A stretch of DNA of 64,000 bases from Argyresthia goedartella (Eukaryota > Arthropoda > Insecta > Lepidoptera > Argyresthiidae): contig OX463820.1 in the NCBI GenBank assembly GCA_949825045.1, forward strand, positions 13,094,501 through 13,158,500. The letters are read 5' to 3'. The translations under genes were made by a program, and so were the position numbers. Below, piece by piece: positions 46,901 through 57,900 of the stretch (within the stretch, counting starts at the first letter, position 1; each line of letters begins with the position of its first letter). The notes below the pieces were generated by a model that made no database searches, was not told the origin of the DNA, and worked only from the letters and a program-made list of their open reading frames with translations.

Positions 46901-48787
46901 AATATAAGCCAAAGTGTTATAAATTATGTATGATATTTAATAATTGATAATAATAAAATTATTTGTACAGGTGAATAAAATCTGTTAATCACGAAGTCAC
47001 AAACTACCCAAAGAATAGTTAAATAAAATGCCAGAATTGGAAGAGACTATTTATTGCTAAAATTATGCTAAAAGATCTAATAAAATATGTATGTTGTTTG
47101 TAACATAACAAAACCTGTGAGGAGTTACATAGTAAACTCTAAATATGTATAAATTACGTTACATTGAACAATTTCTTGTCTTCATCTCAACTCCTTACAA
47201 GGCACATTTTTAGATCCAAATCAGTCCATGTCAGTTCCTCACAGATCTTTTCTCTATTCTTATTAGTATATAAGTTAGGAATTCTAATTTCCTATTTACA
47301 AACTACATTTAAAATCAGTCATTCCATTTATCACATATACTTGTCGTTCAAAGACATTTGTTCGTATTGTAAGAGAAGTATAAGTATGTATTTCAATGGG
47401 ATTATTGAGATACTGGTATCATCATATACATGGTTTTACAATTAAGTAAGAATTTGAGCACATTTTTAAGATAAGAACTAGGACTTATATCCTCACAACA
47501 CACAACTGCATTATGCTAAGCAAGTGCATTGAAAATGGCATGTACATTAGCATAGCATAGCTCACTAGCACAACAATATTTTATCAAGTATGTAGGTAAA
47601 TGCTTTTTTAAACCTATGGTTATTTATCATATCATCTAGGTACAATGTTTCGGTGAGAAGAACACGAGGTATAATATGTACTTAAAAAGACAATTTCTCT
47701 ATATTCAAATGTACTGTACTTTACTGTTTGAAGATGTAGGTAACCAAGTATTAAGAAAAAGACACTTGCAAATATATTACCTAGTCTGGCTAACAAACTA
47801 GTCTCAAGACAGGCATGAATTTAATCATTAGTTAATCAAGGCAACTTAATTTTACCTAAAACTGGGTAGTATCAAACTGTGGCTTACACAGTGCTTGGTT
47901 GCTCATCAACGATTTTCAATTCCCCTTTTTGTTTCTTGTGACTACTCTATTCTATTTTTGTGAATGGCAGTAGGTAGCCTATCGACAAATTCTGCCAGTG
48001 TCAGGTGTAAGGCTTGACATGGATGATTAGAGAAGCCAAGGAATTAACAGACTACTCTGTTGGAAATAACACTTTTGTGAGTATTCTTTGTAGGATGTTA
48101 GTACTTAGACATCTGAAACAAACACAAATAGTGTCTACTCTAGAAATATACATTCACAATTGGTACATTGTTTAAAACACTAAGTAAAATTTGAGAGCAG
48201 CTTTAAAGGCAGTGTGTCATAATTCAAAAATCCTTGACAGACATGATATGTAGAATAATAATGTTCATAATAAACTACTTTAAAAAGATCATCAAGTGAT
48301 GAGATTTTGCAGAGGTCAATCATTGAAGACAATGAAACAAAAATACTAATTTAATGAATATTGTCACTAAAGGAATGTTTGTTCTTTTCTAACATAACAT
48401 TACTAATCACTTTTGGTCATGTATAAATTCATGTAGGTACAAGTAAAAATATTGGAAATAATCTCATTCTCAATCAAATGAGGTTCAAAATTACTATATT
48501 ATTATGGCAGCTATATTAGTTTGGTCTAGAATTCCAAGATTTTAAAACAACCTCAATCTCACAAGGAAAAAAGACACTAAAGGTTGGACCACAATTAATG
48601 TAGGGTTCCAGTTATAATACTTCTTACTAGACTGCTTCTCTTTTGCAAACACCTAAATTGAAATTTAGATACAAAACACAAAAAATTATGAATAGATAAT
48701 AAGCTTTCATTGTAGGAATAGGGAACCCTAAAAGGAATGCGAACATCTTAAAAACTATGTTACTTGGATGACTCATAAGTTACATCA
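46901..48787. other. Intergenic / convergent 3' UTR region
   Basis: 1.9 kb of AT-rich DNA between the DEPDC5 stop and the caspase stop. Most may be the caspase 3' UTR; a minus-strand AATAAA lies near 47049. No repeat or coding signal was recognised. Confidence 0.6.
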
Positions 48788-49687
48788 TTATTCCTTAGCA
48801 CCAAATATTAGAAGACGAGTAAGCATACTGGTAATACAGGGCACTTGCTTCTGTTGGTGCATGGTGGGCATGTCTGGGGTGTTTGACTCAAAGTCTAATG
48901 CAACTCTCTGGCAAACAAATGTCAGTAGAGTGAGTATGTCTCTCTTGGCACCATAGAAGCGCAACTCCTCACAGAGAGCTTGCATAAACCATGACCCACG
49001 GGTAGTGTTCCTCCAAGAATAGAACCCCGGGACTGTGGAGAAGACAATCAAGAAATCAGCATGAATAGGAATCCTGTATGAAGCAATTGATGATCCATCC
49101 GTTTCTGAGCGATTGCCTTGCATAGTTATACCACCATCAAGCTTGTCTCCTTGACAGGCTTGTATGAAGAATAGCTTCGGCTTGCCAGCAAGTGAAGGGC
49201 ATTTATCAGCTGTGAAGTAATACCACAGGCTGTCCGGTTTGTAGTGTGTGTCCTTGGCATATAGCATACCCATCTCTCCGTGGCTCAGCACAGCAATAAG
49301 CAAACAGTCATTGTCGCTGTGGTCCATGTCAGCAGTCTGTTGGATATACGCATTGATCTCCTCCGATTTCAAGTTATGTTTGACAGTAACACGGAACCCG
49401 TGTCCTTTCAGGACCTTCATTAGGTTATCGCAGTCTACATTGGTCCCCGTGCGTGGCTTCAGACTATGGATGTCGAAAAACTCATGGTTGAATATTAGTG
49501 CCATACCACGGGATTTGTGTCCCATGTTGTAGTATGGGGCGTTCCTATCGACGGGCATTTTGGCGTAACGCCGCGCGCTAGACGAGTCGTGGCTGCCCCA
49601 AGCGTCACCTTCATCATTGTTCCCGCCGTTTGTTCTTTGTTCTTCGACATCTCCGCCTCCGTTGTTATGCACAATCTCTTCGGACAT
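48788..49687 (-). CDS. Casp-1: Effector caspase (lepidopteran caspase-1)
   Basis: Cysteine protease that cleaves substrates after Asp in the execution phase of apoptosis; cytosolic. It has 299 codons in one uninterrupted exon, ATG start, the length of the well-known Spodoptera frugiperda caspase-1. It has a short prodomain with a DEGD/A cleavage motif at residue 28, catalytic His136 in LSHGEMG, catalytic Cys178 in QACQG, a SETD/G inter-subunit cleavage site at residue 197, and P1-pocket residues in FYSWRNTTRGSW (222-233). The large subunit is about residues 29-197 and the small subunit 198-299. The short prodomain without CARD or DED marks it as an effector. All key residues are intact. It is transcribed towards DEPDC5. 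Confidence 0.97.
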   Translation of the reverse strand: MSEEIVHNNGGGDVEEQRTNGGNNDEGDAWGSHDSSSARRYAKMPVDRNAPYYNMGHKSRGMALIFNHEFFDIHSLKPRTGTNVDCDNLMKVLKGHGFRVTVKHNLKSEEINAYIQQTADMDHSDNDCLLIAVLSHGEMGMLYAKDTHYKPDSLWYYFTADKCPSLAGKPKLFFIQACQGDKLDGGITMQGNRSETDGSSIASYRIPIHADFLIVFSTVPGFYSWRNTTRGSWFMQALCEELRFYGAKRDILTLLTFVCQRVALDFESNTPDMPTMHQQKQVPCITSMLTRLLIFGAKE

Positions 49688-49990
49688 TTTGACTCGTATT
49701 CGTGCACGCAGTAGAACGACAGGCTAACCAAGCTTTGCAGTAACGAATTCGCGTCTTAAAAAGTTCTACAATCTGGGATTTGAATAAAAAATGGTTTTTT
49801 GCGATACGAGACAAAACGAGAACAATTTCGCGAGTCGCGATGAATTAATGAAACAAGTAACTTATCATAGACCAGACAAACAAAACAACAGCCAAGCATG
49901 ACAAGAAAAAGCAAACGGGAAGTCAGCAGTATTATAATTCCACCGAAGTTTTCCAACGTTGGTCATTAATTGTCTATGGTTGTTTCGTTA
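49688..49990 (-). promoter_or_regulatory. Caspase 5' flank
   Basis: The 300 bp between the caspase ATG and the next transposon. It must contain the 5' UTR and proximal promoter unless there is an upstream exon; no TATA box or initiator was clear. The mariner element at 49991 abuts it. Confidence 0.4.
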
Positions 49991-50048
49991 TACAGGTGGA
50001 AATTTGTGACACCAGAGGGCAATGGGGCAAGTCTAAATAATGGAGGTA

Positions 50049-50611
50049 AGGCGGGCGCCACGACTAAAGAGCTTTGTCCTTGAATGCGCAGTAGTCACTT
50101 TTCACAAGTGTTTGGCGCGGGGAAGTGAGGAGCGACGGGGGCGGTAGTCAGCGCCCGCACCGAAAGCACGTCTCGAAGCTTCTTGAGTACAGTCGCATAC
50201 AATATTACCCAACGTTATCTTTCGCCCCGGTCGAATTACAAATTATTAGTCAGCGGGAAGAAAAGAGTGTGCAGGACTATTACTACAAGTATCTATATTC
50301 ACTAGGCCCTAGTGACTAGGGGCATTCTATGCTAGGGGGTTATTTATATATAGGTTTCAACCTTGACGTTAACAAATGTTGTCAATAGAGAGTACCTATA
50401 GTTTATTTGACACAAATTCCATTATTTACATCGGCTAATATCCCAATCAACAAAATATCAAACAGAGAAAAAATAGAAGTGAAGAAAGTCCTGAACACTC
50501 ATTCCTTCACACTAACCCTAAAAACGCACTTCGGAATTATGCCGCGACTGTACACATGCGCAGTAATCCCCGCCAGTTTCTCCGAGAGCTCTTTATTCGT
50601 GGCGCCGAGTT
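50049..50611. mobile_element. 563-bp MITE nested in a mariner arm
   Basis: Inserted into the left arm of the element at 49991-52397 with a TA duplication (50047-50048 and 50612-50613). Its ends are inverted over about 25 bp, sharing GGCGCCACGA and TAAAGAGCT. Removing it makes the two mariner arms collinear. Confidence 0.9.
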
Positions 50612-50913
50612 TAGCAAATTTCCCTCAAAGGAAACATTCCTTTATTTTTGAATAGAAACAAAATTGCATTCAAAGATTTTGAAAAATACGCTTGCAACAA
50701 CCAGGAATCGAACCGGCTAAAATTCGAAAAAACACCACCTGTACTTTTTTGGCGTCAATCATAAGGATCACATCTCTCTAATAAACATAGTATATACATT
50801 AAATGAAAGGAAAATCGAAATGGGCTCCCTCTCGTTGAGTACATAAATATATTCTTCTAAGGAACTCTTTTTCAGTAGCCTTTAATAGCGTGTTGTGGTA
50901 AATATGAAAAATT

Positions 50914-51870
50914 CTACTGTAAACCGCAGCCTGAGGGCTGTCTGAGGGAGTCGTTCACAGTTGCATAGGATTTTAGGTAAACTTTATTTTTTACATATCC
51001 CCATAAAAAAACCAGAGGGGTGAGGTCTGGTGATCTTGCAGGCCGTCGGATTGTGCTGTTTGTACCGATCCAGGTCCTGAAATTGTTATTAAGATAGGCT
51101 GCGGTGATTCTACTGTTATGGGCTGGAGAACCATCTTGCTGTATTATTACACGGTTTCGCTCGTCCTCGGGTAAAACATTCAACTCGTTTCGTAAGAGGG
51201 CCAGTATTTTAAGGTATTTGACCGAGTTTAGATGCCCTTCATAAATGTGGATTAACACAACCATATTTCTCATTATACCGCACCAAACCTTGAAAGAAAA
51301 TCTTACTTGACTCTTAGTTTCATGAACACGAACAGGATTTACTCTAGACCAATAATGGTTATTGCGGCGGTTGTACATGCCATTATTGCTAAAGTTGGTT
51401 TCGTCAGACCACACAATGTCACTCAAAAAATTCGGGTTACGGGCAACTTCTGTTAGCACGGTTTGACAAAATTGTAGTCGTTTCTCAGGATCTCCAGGAT
51501 GTAATTTTTGAACCAACCGACCATCAAGATATCATTTCCACTTATACTTTTTTAAGACTTTAAGTACCTGAGTATGGGTGGTGGTTCCAATTTCTTCGGC
51601 AGCTTCTCTGCTTGAAGCCTTTGGATATGCTTCAAAATATGTCAACACACTAACATCAACATCGGAATTTTCGCGCTCGAGCAGCTGTGGACGATGACTT
51701 TTATAAAAACCAAATTCTTTCAAATTTTGTACCATTCGCCTCAAGACGAATCGAGTTGGTACTTGTCGGTCCCGATATCTCTCTCCGTACCACCGTAAAG
51801 CTAAATTGACATTTTGGCGATTTAAAAAAAGCTTGCATTAAATCAAATTGTTCTTGATAAGCCATTTTGA
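50914..51870 (-). pseudogene. Mariner-like transposase, catalytically broken
   Basis: Transposase of the element at 49991-52397 on the minus strand, in three pieces. The N-terminal start MAYQEQFDLMQAFFKS is near 51862. A DNA-binding part (51744-51532) has MRRMVQNLKEFGFYKSH and SREAAEEIGTTTHTQVLKVL. The catalytic part (51516-50914) has VWSDETNFSNNG (first Asp) and VIIQQDGSPAHNS (second Asp). The third Asp is gone: the expected PLDF box reads PLVFLWGY, explained by a 3-base deletion. Frame breaks separate the pieces. Dead on two counts. Confidence 0.85.
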
Positions 51871-52399
51871 CGATTACTTGACGATTAGTGTTGCTGCAGC
51901 TGACAAACAATTTGACAACAATCACATGTGATTAGCAAAAGACTATTGCGACGTCGTATTTTCCCTGTTCCATTTTCAAATTTAATTTTTTTATATATGC
52001 CACACGCAAAAAAGTAGGTCTCATCCAAAAGAGTCTGCATTACAAACACGCGTAAAGATGATATTGTGAACAACACAAGGTACCTATCTGATGGATCCTT
52101 GAGTAAGTGACTTATCCTGTCTTTAATGGTTTTCCTTTCATTTAATTTACTATGTTTGTTAGAGAGATGTGATCCTTATGATTGACCCTGTTGATTGACG
52201 CCATAAAACTACAAGTGATGTTTTTTCGAATTTTAGCCGGTTCGATTCCTGGTTGTGGCAAGCGTATTTTTCAAAATGGTTTGATTGCAGTTTTGTTTCT
52301 GTTCAAAATAAAGGAATGTTTCCTTTGAGGGAAATTTGCTACCTCCATTATTTAGAGTACTTGCCCTCCAGGTGGTGTCACAAAATTCCACCCTGTATA

Positions 52400-53282
52400 C
52401 AGTGTGAGTTTTCATAAACATTTTAAATAGGGTTAAAAAGGACCCTTTTTTATCGACAAAAAAATGTTTTAAAAAAATCCCACACCACTAATTTTTTTTT
52501 ACAGCCATTTCATTATAAATTTTCGCGAACCATACACCAATTGCAAAAAAATATATAGCTTCGGACTGAAAGGGTTTGTCGTGGTCAAATCAACTGGATT
52601 GTAATTATAAAGAGCAGGCAGTACTGCCAGTTACAAAAAAATGCTGAAAAAGTGTTAACTGCTTACTAAAATTTCGCTTTGTTTTCGAACAATTGTGATT
52701 TTTCGACTACTTTTTTAGTAATTGCAGATTAATTCAGAATTTGGTCCCGAAAAAAGAACTATGATATGAAAAAATATTATTCTCCGCTCCATCTCATTAG
52801 CTTTCAAATAGCATCTACATTATGTTTCTAAGTTAATCACATTTTTTTTTAAATAAGACCGTGATACCCTTTTTTCACTTTTCGGAACTAAGATGAATCC
52901 TACCCTAATGATACTTCCAGTCGATTAATGAGATGAGATAAATAAATCTAGCCCAACATTGTCCCCACCGAGGGGCACCTATTTTGTTAGAAAAAAAAAC
53001 AGATGTACAAAGGAAATCCATCGACGGCAACAAAAACAGAGATATCCTCGTTGTTGTTGAAGGCACAATGCGCCCCTCTTCGAGTTTTTTTTTTGGTACG
53101 AGTACGAAGTACACCATGAGCTCTAAACAAATCTAATGCATCAAATTTACTAAGTGCCCCCCTCGTTGTTGGAGGCACAGTGCTGAGCGTTGTACAATTT
53201 GCTGCGTGGCTCTTCTGATCATTTCTGGGTCGTTACGGATGGCGTCAGCGCAACCCAAAAACCGATCCATTATATCTGCCTT
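52400..53282. other. Unassigned AT-rich DNA
   Basis: No gene seen. Around 52900-53200 there are short repeats of GCACAATGCGCCCCTC / GGCACAGTGC type, perhaps an old repeat. Nothing else supported. Confidence 0.45.
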
Positions 53283-54052
53283 CGGCTAAAGCTAGGTGTG
53301 AAACTAAACTTGAGTTTAGCCGGCTAGACTTAAGGTTAATTTCGAGCCTCGGCTAATGTCCGAAGTCATGTTCATTTGTGATAGATAACGGATGTCCTCT
53401 TTAATCGGCTAGACTGCACATTATCCGATGCGTTTCGGTTAATGTTGGACATTAGTTAGCTAATGTTGAAAACGAAGTATTCGTGCGACTGCGGGGAGCG
53501 GGGCGGGGTAATTTCATTCAGATGAGAAAGCTATTTCTAATATCAGGGCAAAACACTGCGGTAGCTTAAGTGAAGGGTTAAGGGGGGTGAGCGAAGCGAA
53601 GCCCCCTTTATCCTTCGTGTTAGGTTGAACATGTAAGAACAAAAACTATAATAAGACGAGTATAAGTATTTTTTGTTGTTCTAACATGTTCAACCTAACA
53701 CGAAGGATAAAGGGAGCTTCGCTTCGCTCACCCCCTTTATCGTTCACCTAAGCTACCGCAGTGTTTACGGCTACCGAATCATTATCATCACTTATTCCAG
53801 ATTAAGACGGTAATTTTTCAACATTAGCCTAGGTATACTGAAAAATAAACTTAACTTTAGTCGGCTAATGTCAACCATATTTTCTCACCCATCTTTAGCC
53901 TCAACAGCGTCGAGGCTAAACTGCAGTTTAGCCGACTAATGTTGAAATCATTTATCGCAATGAACATAATTTGGGACATTAGCCGAGGCTCGCAATTAAT
54001 CTTAACACTAGCCGGCTAAACTTAAGTTTAGTTTCACACCTAGCTTTAGCCG
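53283..54052. mobile_element. Foldback element with a second foldback inside
   Basis: The outer arms share CGGCTAAAGCTAGGTGTGAA and continue through AGTTTAGCCGGCTA to GAGCCTCGGCTAATGTCC, roughly 100 bp. Inside, 53551-53766 is a separate near-perfect palindrome whose arms start AAACACTGCGGTAGCTTAAG and share GAAGGATAAAGGG. No coding capacity. Confidence 0.9.
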
Positions 54053-54067
54053 TAACATATATATGTT

Positions 54068-54130
54068 ATGCGAGCTTATCTCTTGTTAGAGATAAGCTCG
54101 CCTTTGTACATGTTTTTTCCTTTATATTTG
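54068..54130 (+). repeat. LINE 3' UTR fragment
   Basis: GAGATAAGCTCGCCTTTGTA followed by CATGTTTTTTC matches the 3' UTR of the LINE at 11580-13200. A second inverted GCGAGCTTATCTC lies just before it. Confidence 0.7.
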
Positions 54131-54975
54131 TTTGTTAACACTGTTCTGTGCAATCAAGTATAAGTACGTTTATTTACCTTTCGATGTCCTTAGGAAGTGT
54201 GAAAATCGTAAGGTTCGTACCTATGCTTATTATTATTACGGCAGCCATGGGGAGAAAGATGAAGCGGTGGAGTTATTACGGGGAGCAACATTCCAGTCTG
54301 CAGTTAGTTTATTGAGGGTACCATAAAAAATCACGTCTGATATTGATTTGCGAGCAATTGTGTTTTGATCTTGGTTTAACCCCTCGCACCCCCAGCCACT
54401 TGGCGCCGACACAGCTCGTCCCCCAGGCACACTTAAGCCCGCGCGGCGCGTGACACTTGACTGACGTATCAAGTGATTATGTTGAAATGGTAACTCTTAG
54501 AACTATGAGAGTGCTAAATATGAGTAGCTAATGAAACCCTCTCTTAGTCAATGCAAAACTAATGTCACAGTGACCTTCCTTTATTATTGTACCGACATGA
54601 GAATCACAGACATCTATGAAAATGGTCCTTCTCGACACAAATCTAGCAGACATGAGAAAAACATCAACAACATATACATGTTATTTGATTCCTACGTAAT
54701 CTAAATAACATTACCCTTTCAAAACAATAAAAACATTAGTGTGTTCTTATATAAACTGTTCAATATTTCAGCGTTTGAAATTTTCCAAAAAAAAGTCCTC
54801 GAAAAAGTGTTTTTTTTGAGGCACGTTTGGAATATTTTTTTCTATGAATGACCATAGACAATTGTATCGGATTATAGACTTTGTCTTATTGAGCGTCTGG
54901 AAAATCTTTAGCAGTACCAACATGACAAAAATTGGCCAAAATATACCGGTTTAAAAAAGCGCGGGAGCGAGAGCG
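54131..54975. other. Unassigned DNA left of the Harbinger genes
   Basis: AT-rich; no coding exon seen. I searched here for the missing N-terminal exon(s) of the HARBI1-like gene and did not find them. Confidence 0.5.
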
Positions 54976-57900
54976 TCATATGACGCTTGGGGGACGGACG
55001 GTACTCGAGGCGAGCGTCATATGAGGCTTGGGGGATTGTAAGGTTAAGTCTCTTAACTGCATTCCTATGCATCGCCCAAGAATCTCCCAGTCGGCTTCTT
55101 TGGTTTCCATTAAAGAGGAAGCCTTTTCGAGAATACTCTTCTGTAACTGCGATGTTTCCGTTTTTTTTTTCTTATAGGTAGTTTTACTTGGTGTGGCTCC
55201 AATTTTATCCTGAGTTAAATTTTCACCACCAGATGAAGTCTGTAACAAGTTGTATATATTATTGTCAGGTCCCGCAAACGCCCACAGAATGGGAACAGAT
55301 AGCAGAAGAGTTTGAAGCAAGATGGAACTTCAGTCACTGTATTGGAGCATGCGATGGCAAGCATGTTGCCATAGAAAAACCTCCTGGGAGTGGCTCTATG
55401 TTTCACAACTATAAAGGCTTTTTCAGCGTAATACTGTTTGCTATTGTTAATGCTAACTATGAGTTTATGTTTGTCCAAACTGGCACTAATGGCTCTGTTA
55501 ATGATTCAACCGTATGGAAATCGTCAATGTTTTATAAAAAATTAATAAACAATGAATTGCATTTGCCGCAATCCTCTGCACTGCCAGGCACAGAAACGCT
55601 TGTTCCATACGTAATATTGGGAGACAGTGCTTTTTCAATCAACAAGCACTTAATGAAACCGTTCCCATTTAAAAATATTACCCGTGAGCAAAGAACATTT
55701 AATTATCGCCTCAGTCGAGCACGCAGAGTAGTAGAGAACGCTTTCGGGATAATGGCTTCACGGTTCAGAGTACTAGGAAGACCACTGAGCCTAGATCTCC
55801 AAAATTCGGTTGCAGTAGTTTTGGCGTGCTGCGCTTTACATAATTACTTAAGAAAAAAAGTGCCAGCTTATGTTAAAAGAAAATATGTTGACCACGAAGA
55901 CATCGAAACGACTTCATATAAGGTACTTGATACAAATAAAGCCTATGCACAAATATAGCCTACACGCCAGAAAACATAGATAAATTACGTTGAACTAAAA
56001 GAGACCTTGCGCACACACACATACGAACTCCATAACCTGCCCGAAAGCGCGGGCACACCCGCACCCCGCTCCGCTGCCAGTCGGGACGCGGTCATCGCAC
56101 GGACAGGCTGTTTACGCGGCTCGTTATAAGAAAATTACGACTTCATGGTAAGTTTTTTTAGTAAAATCTTATTGTTTTAGTTCCTGTTTCTTTAAATTCC
56201 TATTCAATAACCTTTTAACATTTTTTTTTATGCTACGAAAGTAGATTTTAAGCTTTAGCTTTGTTTTTTAAGATCATATAACTAAAAAAAGGGTGCGATC
56301 ACAAATATGGCCTAGGCTTTATTTATAATCGGGTAGGCCTTAATTGTGATCTTAGGCCTTAATAGAGATACTGTAGCTCATAAGCAATCTCAAGTTTATT
56401 TCATAGTTTTGGAAATTAAATGGTGAGGTTTTATGGCATATTCACCTGATGATGAAGCCCTCAACCCAAGGAAAGAGACCCGTTGAACGTAAACGCTCCA
56501 CCTCAGAAGATGGACCTGACGATCGCAAGCCCTCAACCCAAGGAAAGAGACCCGTTGAACGTAAACCCCCCACCTCAGAAGATGGACCTGACGATCGCAA
56601 GCCCTCAACCCAAGGAAAGAGACCCGTTGAACGTAAACGCTCCACCTCAGAAGATGGACCTGACGATCGAAAGCTTGCTACCTCAGATAGGAAAAGAACG
56701 AGACACGAGCCCAGTAAACATAATTGAGAGAATAAATGCGGAGAATTTGAAAACTGTGAGAAAAAAAGCCTTTATGTCTCGAAACTCATCAGACGAAGAA
56801 GACGTCCTTTTATCACAATTAAGTACAAAGCCAGATTTCCATAAATTTATGCCAACTCCAGACTATGGAGCTATTAAAACTCAGCCACGTAAGAAAGCTT
56901 TAAACTACAAAGGTCAAAGATTGACAAAAGATTTATTTAACAAGAAAGAGGAAGAAAAGAAAATAGCAAAACCTATTGAAAAGAAGAAAATAGCAAAACC
57001 TATTGAAAAGAAGAAAATAGCAAAAAAAGTGCAACCAGAAAGAAAAGAAACCAAAAAGAAAGGCAATATTAAACTAAACGATAAATCTGCAAAGAAGAAA
57101 ACCATAACAGGAAAGAAATCCAAAAAGAACGAAGAACGTTGGTATTGTCATGCATGTCATGAAGAAAAAGTGGAGGATATGAGACCATGCATTAATTGTC
57201 ATAAATGGTTTCACGAATCTTGCATTGGATTGACAAAAAATGATTTAGATGCCTTTGTGTGTCCCGATTGTGATGTTTAGAATTAAGATTTATTTTTACT
57301 TATTATGACTGATTTATGTTCTATTACTTAATATGACTGATTTATGTTCCTAATTTGCTTTATAAAGTTGTTTTCTTTGGAGGCCATATTAAAACATTGT
57401 TACCAAATAAGGCCTACCCTAAAACAAAATAAAAAATATATCTTTTAGTTTTTTTGAAAAGTTTAGTGCCTAATGTTGTGTTTTCTACTATAAGTATTGA
57501 ATTTTGTGAGAATTTTAGTTAATTAGTTTATTATGAGACTAAAAGTCTGATTAGTGATTAAGTGCACTAAAAACAAAATATTTTGTTACAAGTTTTTCCA
57601 TAATATAATTAAAACATAATAAAGAATCTGAAAAAATAATGTTTTATTATTTGTTTTAATTAATTTTAGTTATTTTCTTGGCTTGAACATAGTAGGCCTT
57701 TTTAAGTGTACGTGATTTATTACAGCCAAAAGTAGGGTTTCAGAAAATTGATTATTTTTCCTATCTTTTGTCATAAATCGTTCATTTTTTTTGTCAGAAA
57801 TTGCCATTAATTAATCATTCATGAATTGTAACTTAGGTTATAGTAGTTAATAGGCTTATTTATTGAGATCAAGGGCTTTAAAGTTAAGTAGGCCTTAATT

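Larger units (their letters stand above)
49991..52397 (-). mobile_element. Mariner-like element with about 275-bp inverted ends
   Basis: Ends start TACAGG-GTGGAA and are flanked by TA (49989-49990 and 52398-52399). The arms match over about 275 bp (right arm 52122-52397; left arm 49991-50048 plus 50614-50825), the left one split by a 563-bp insertion. Between them the minus strand carries a broken transposase gene (50914-51870). Confidence 0.9.
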
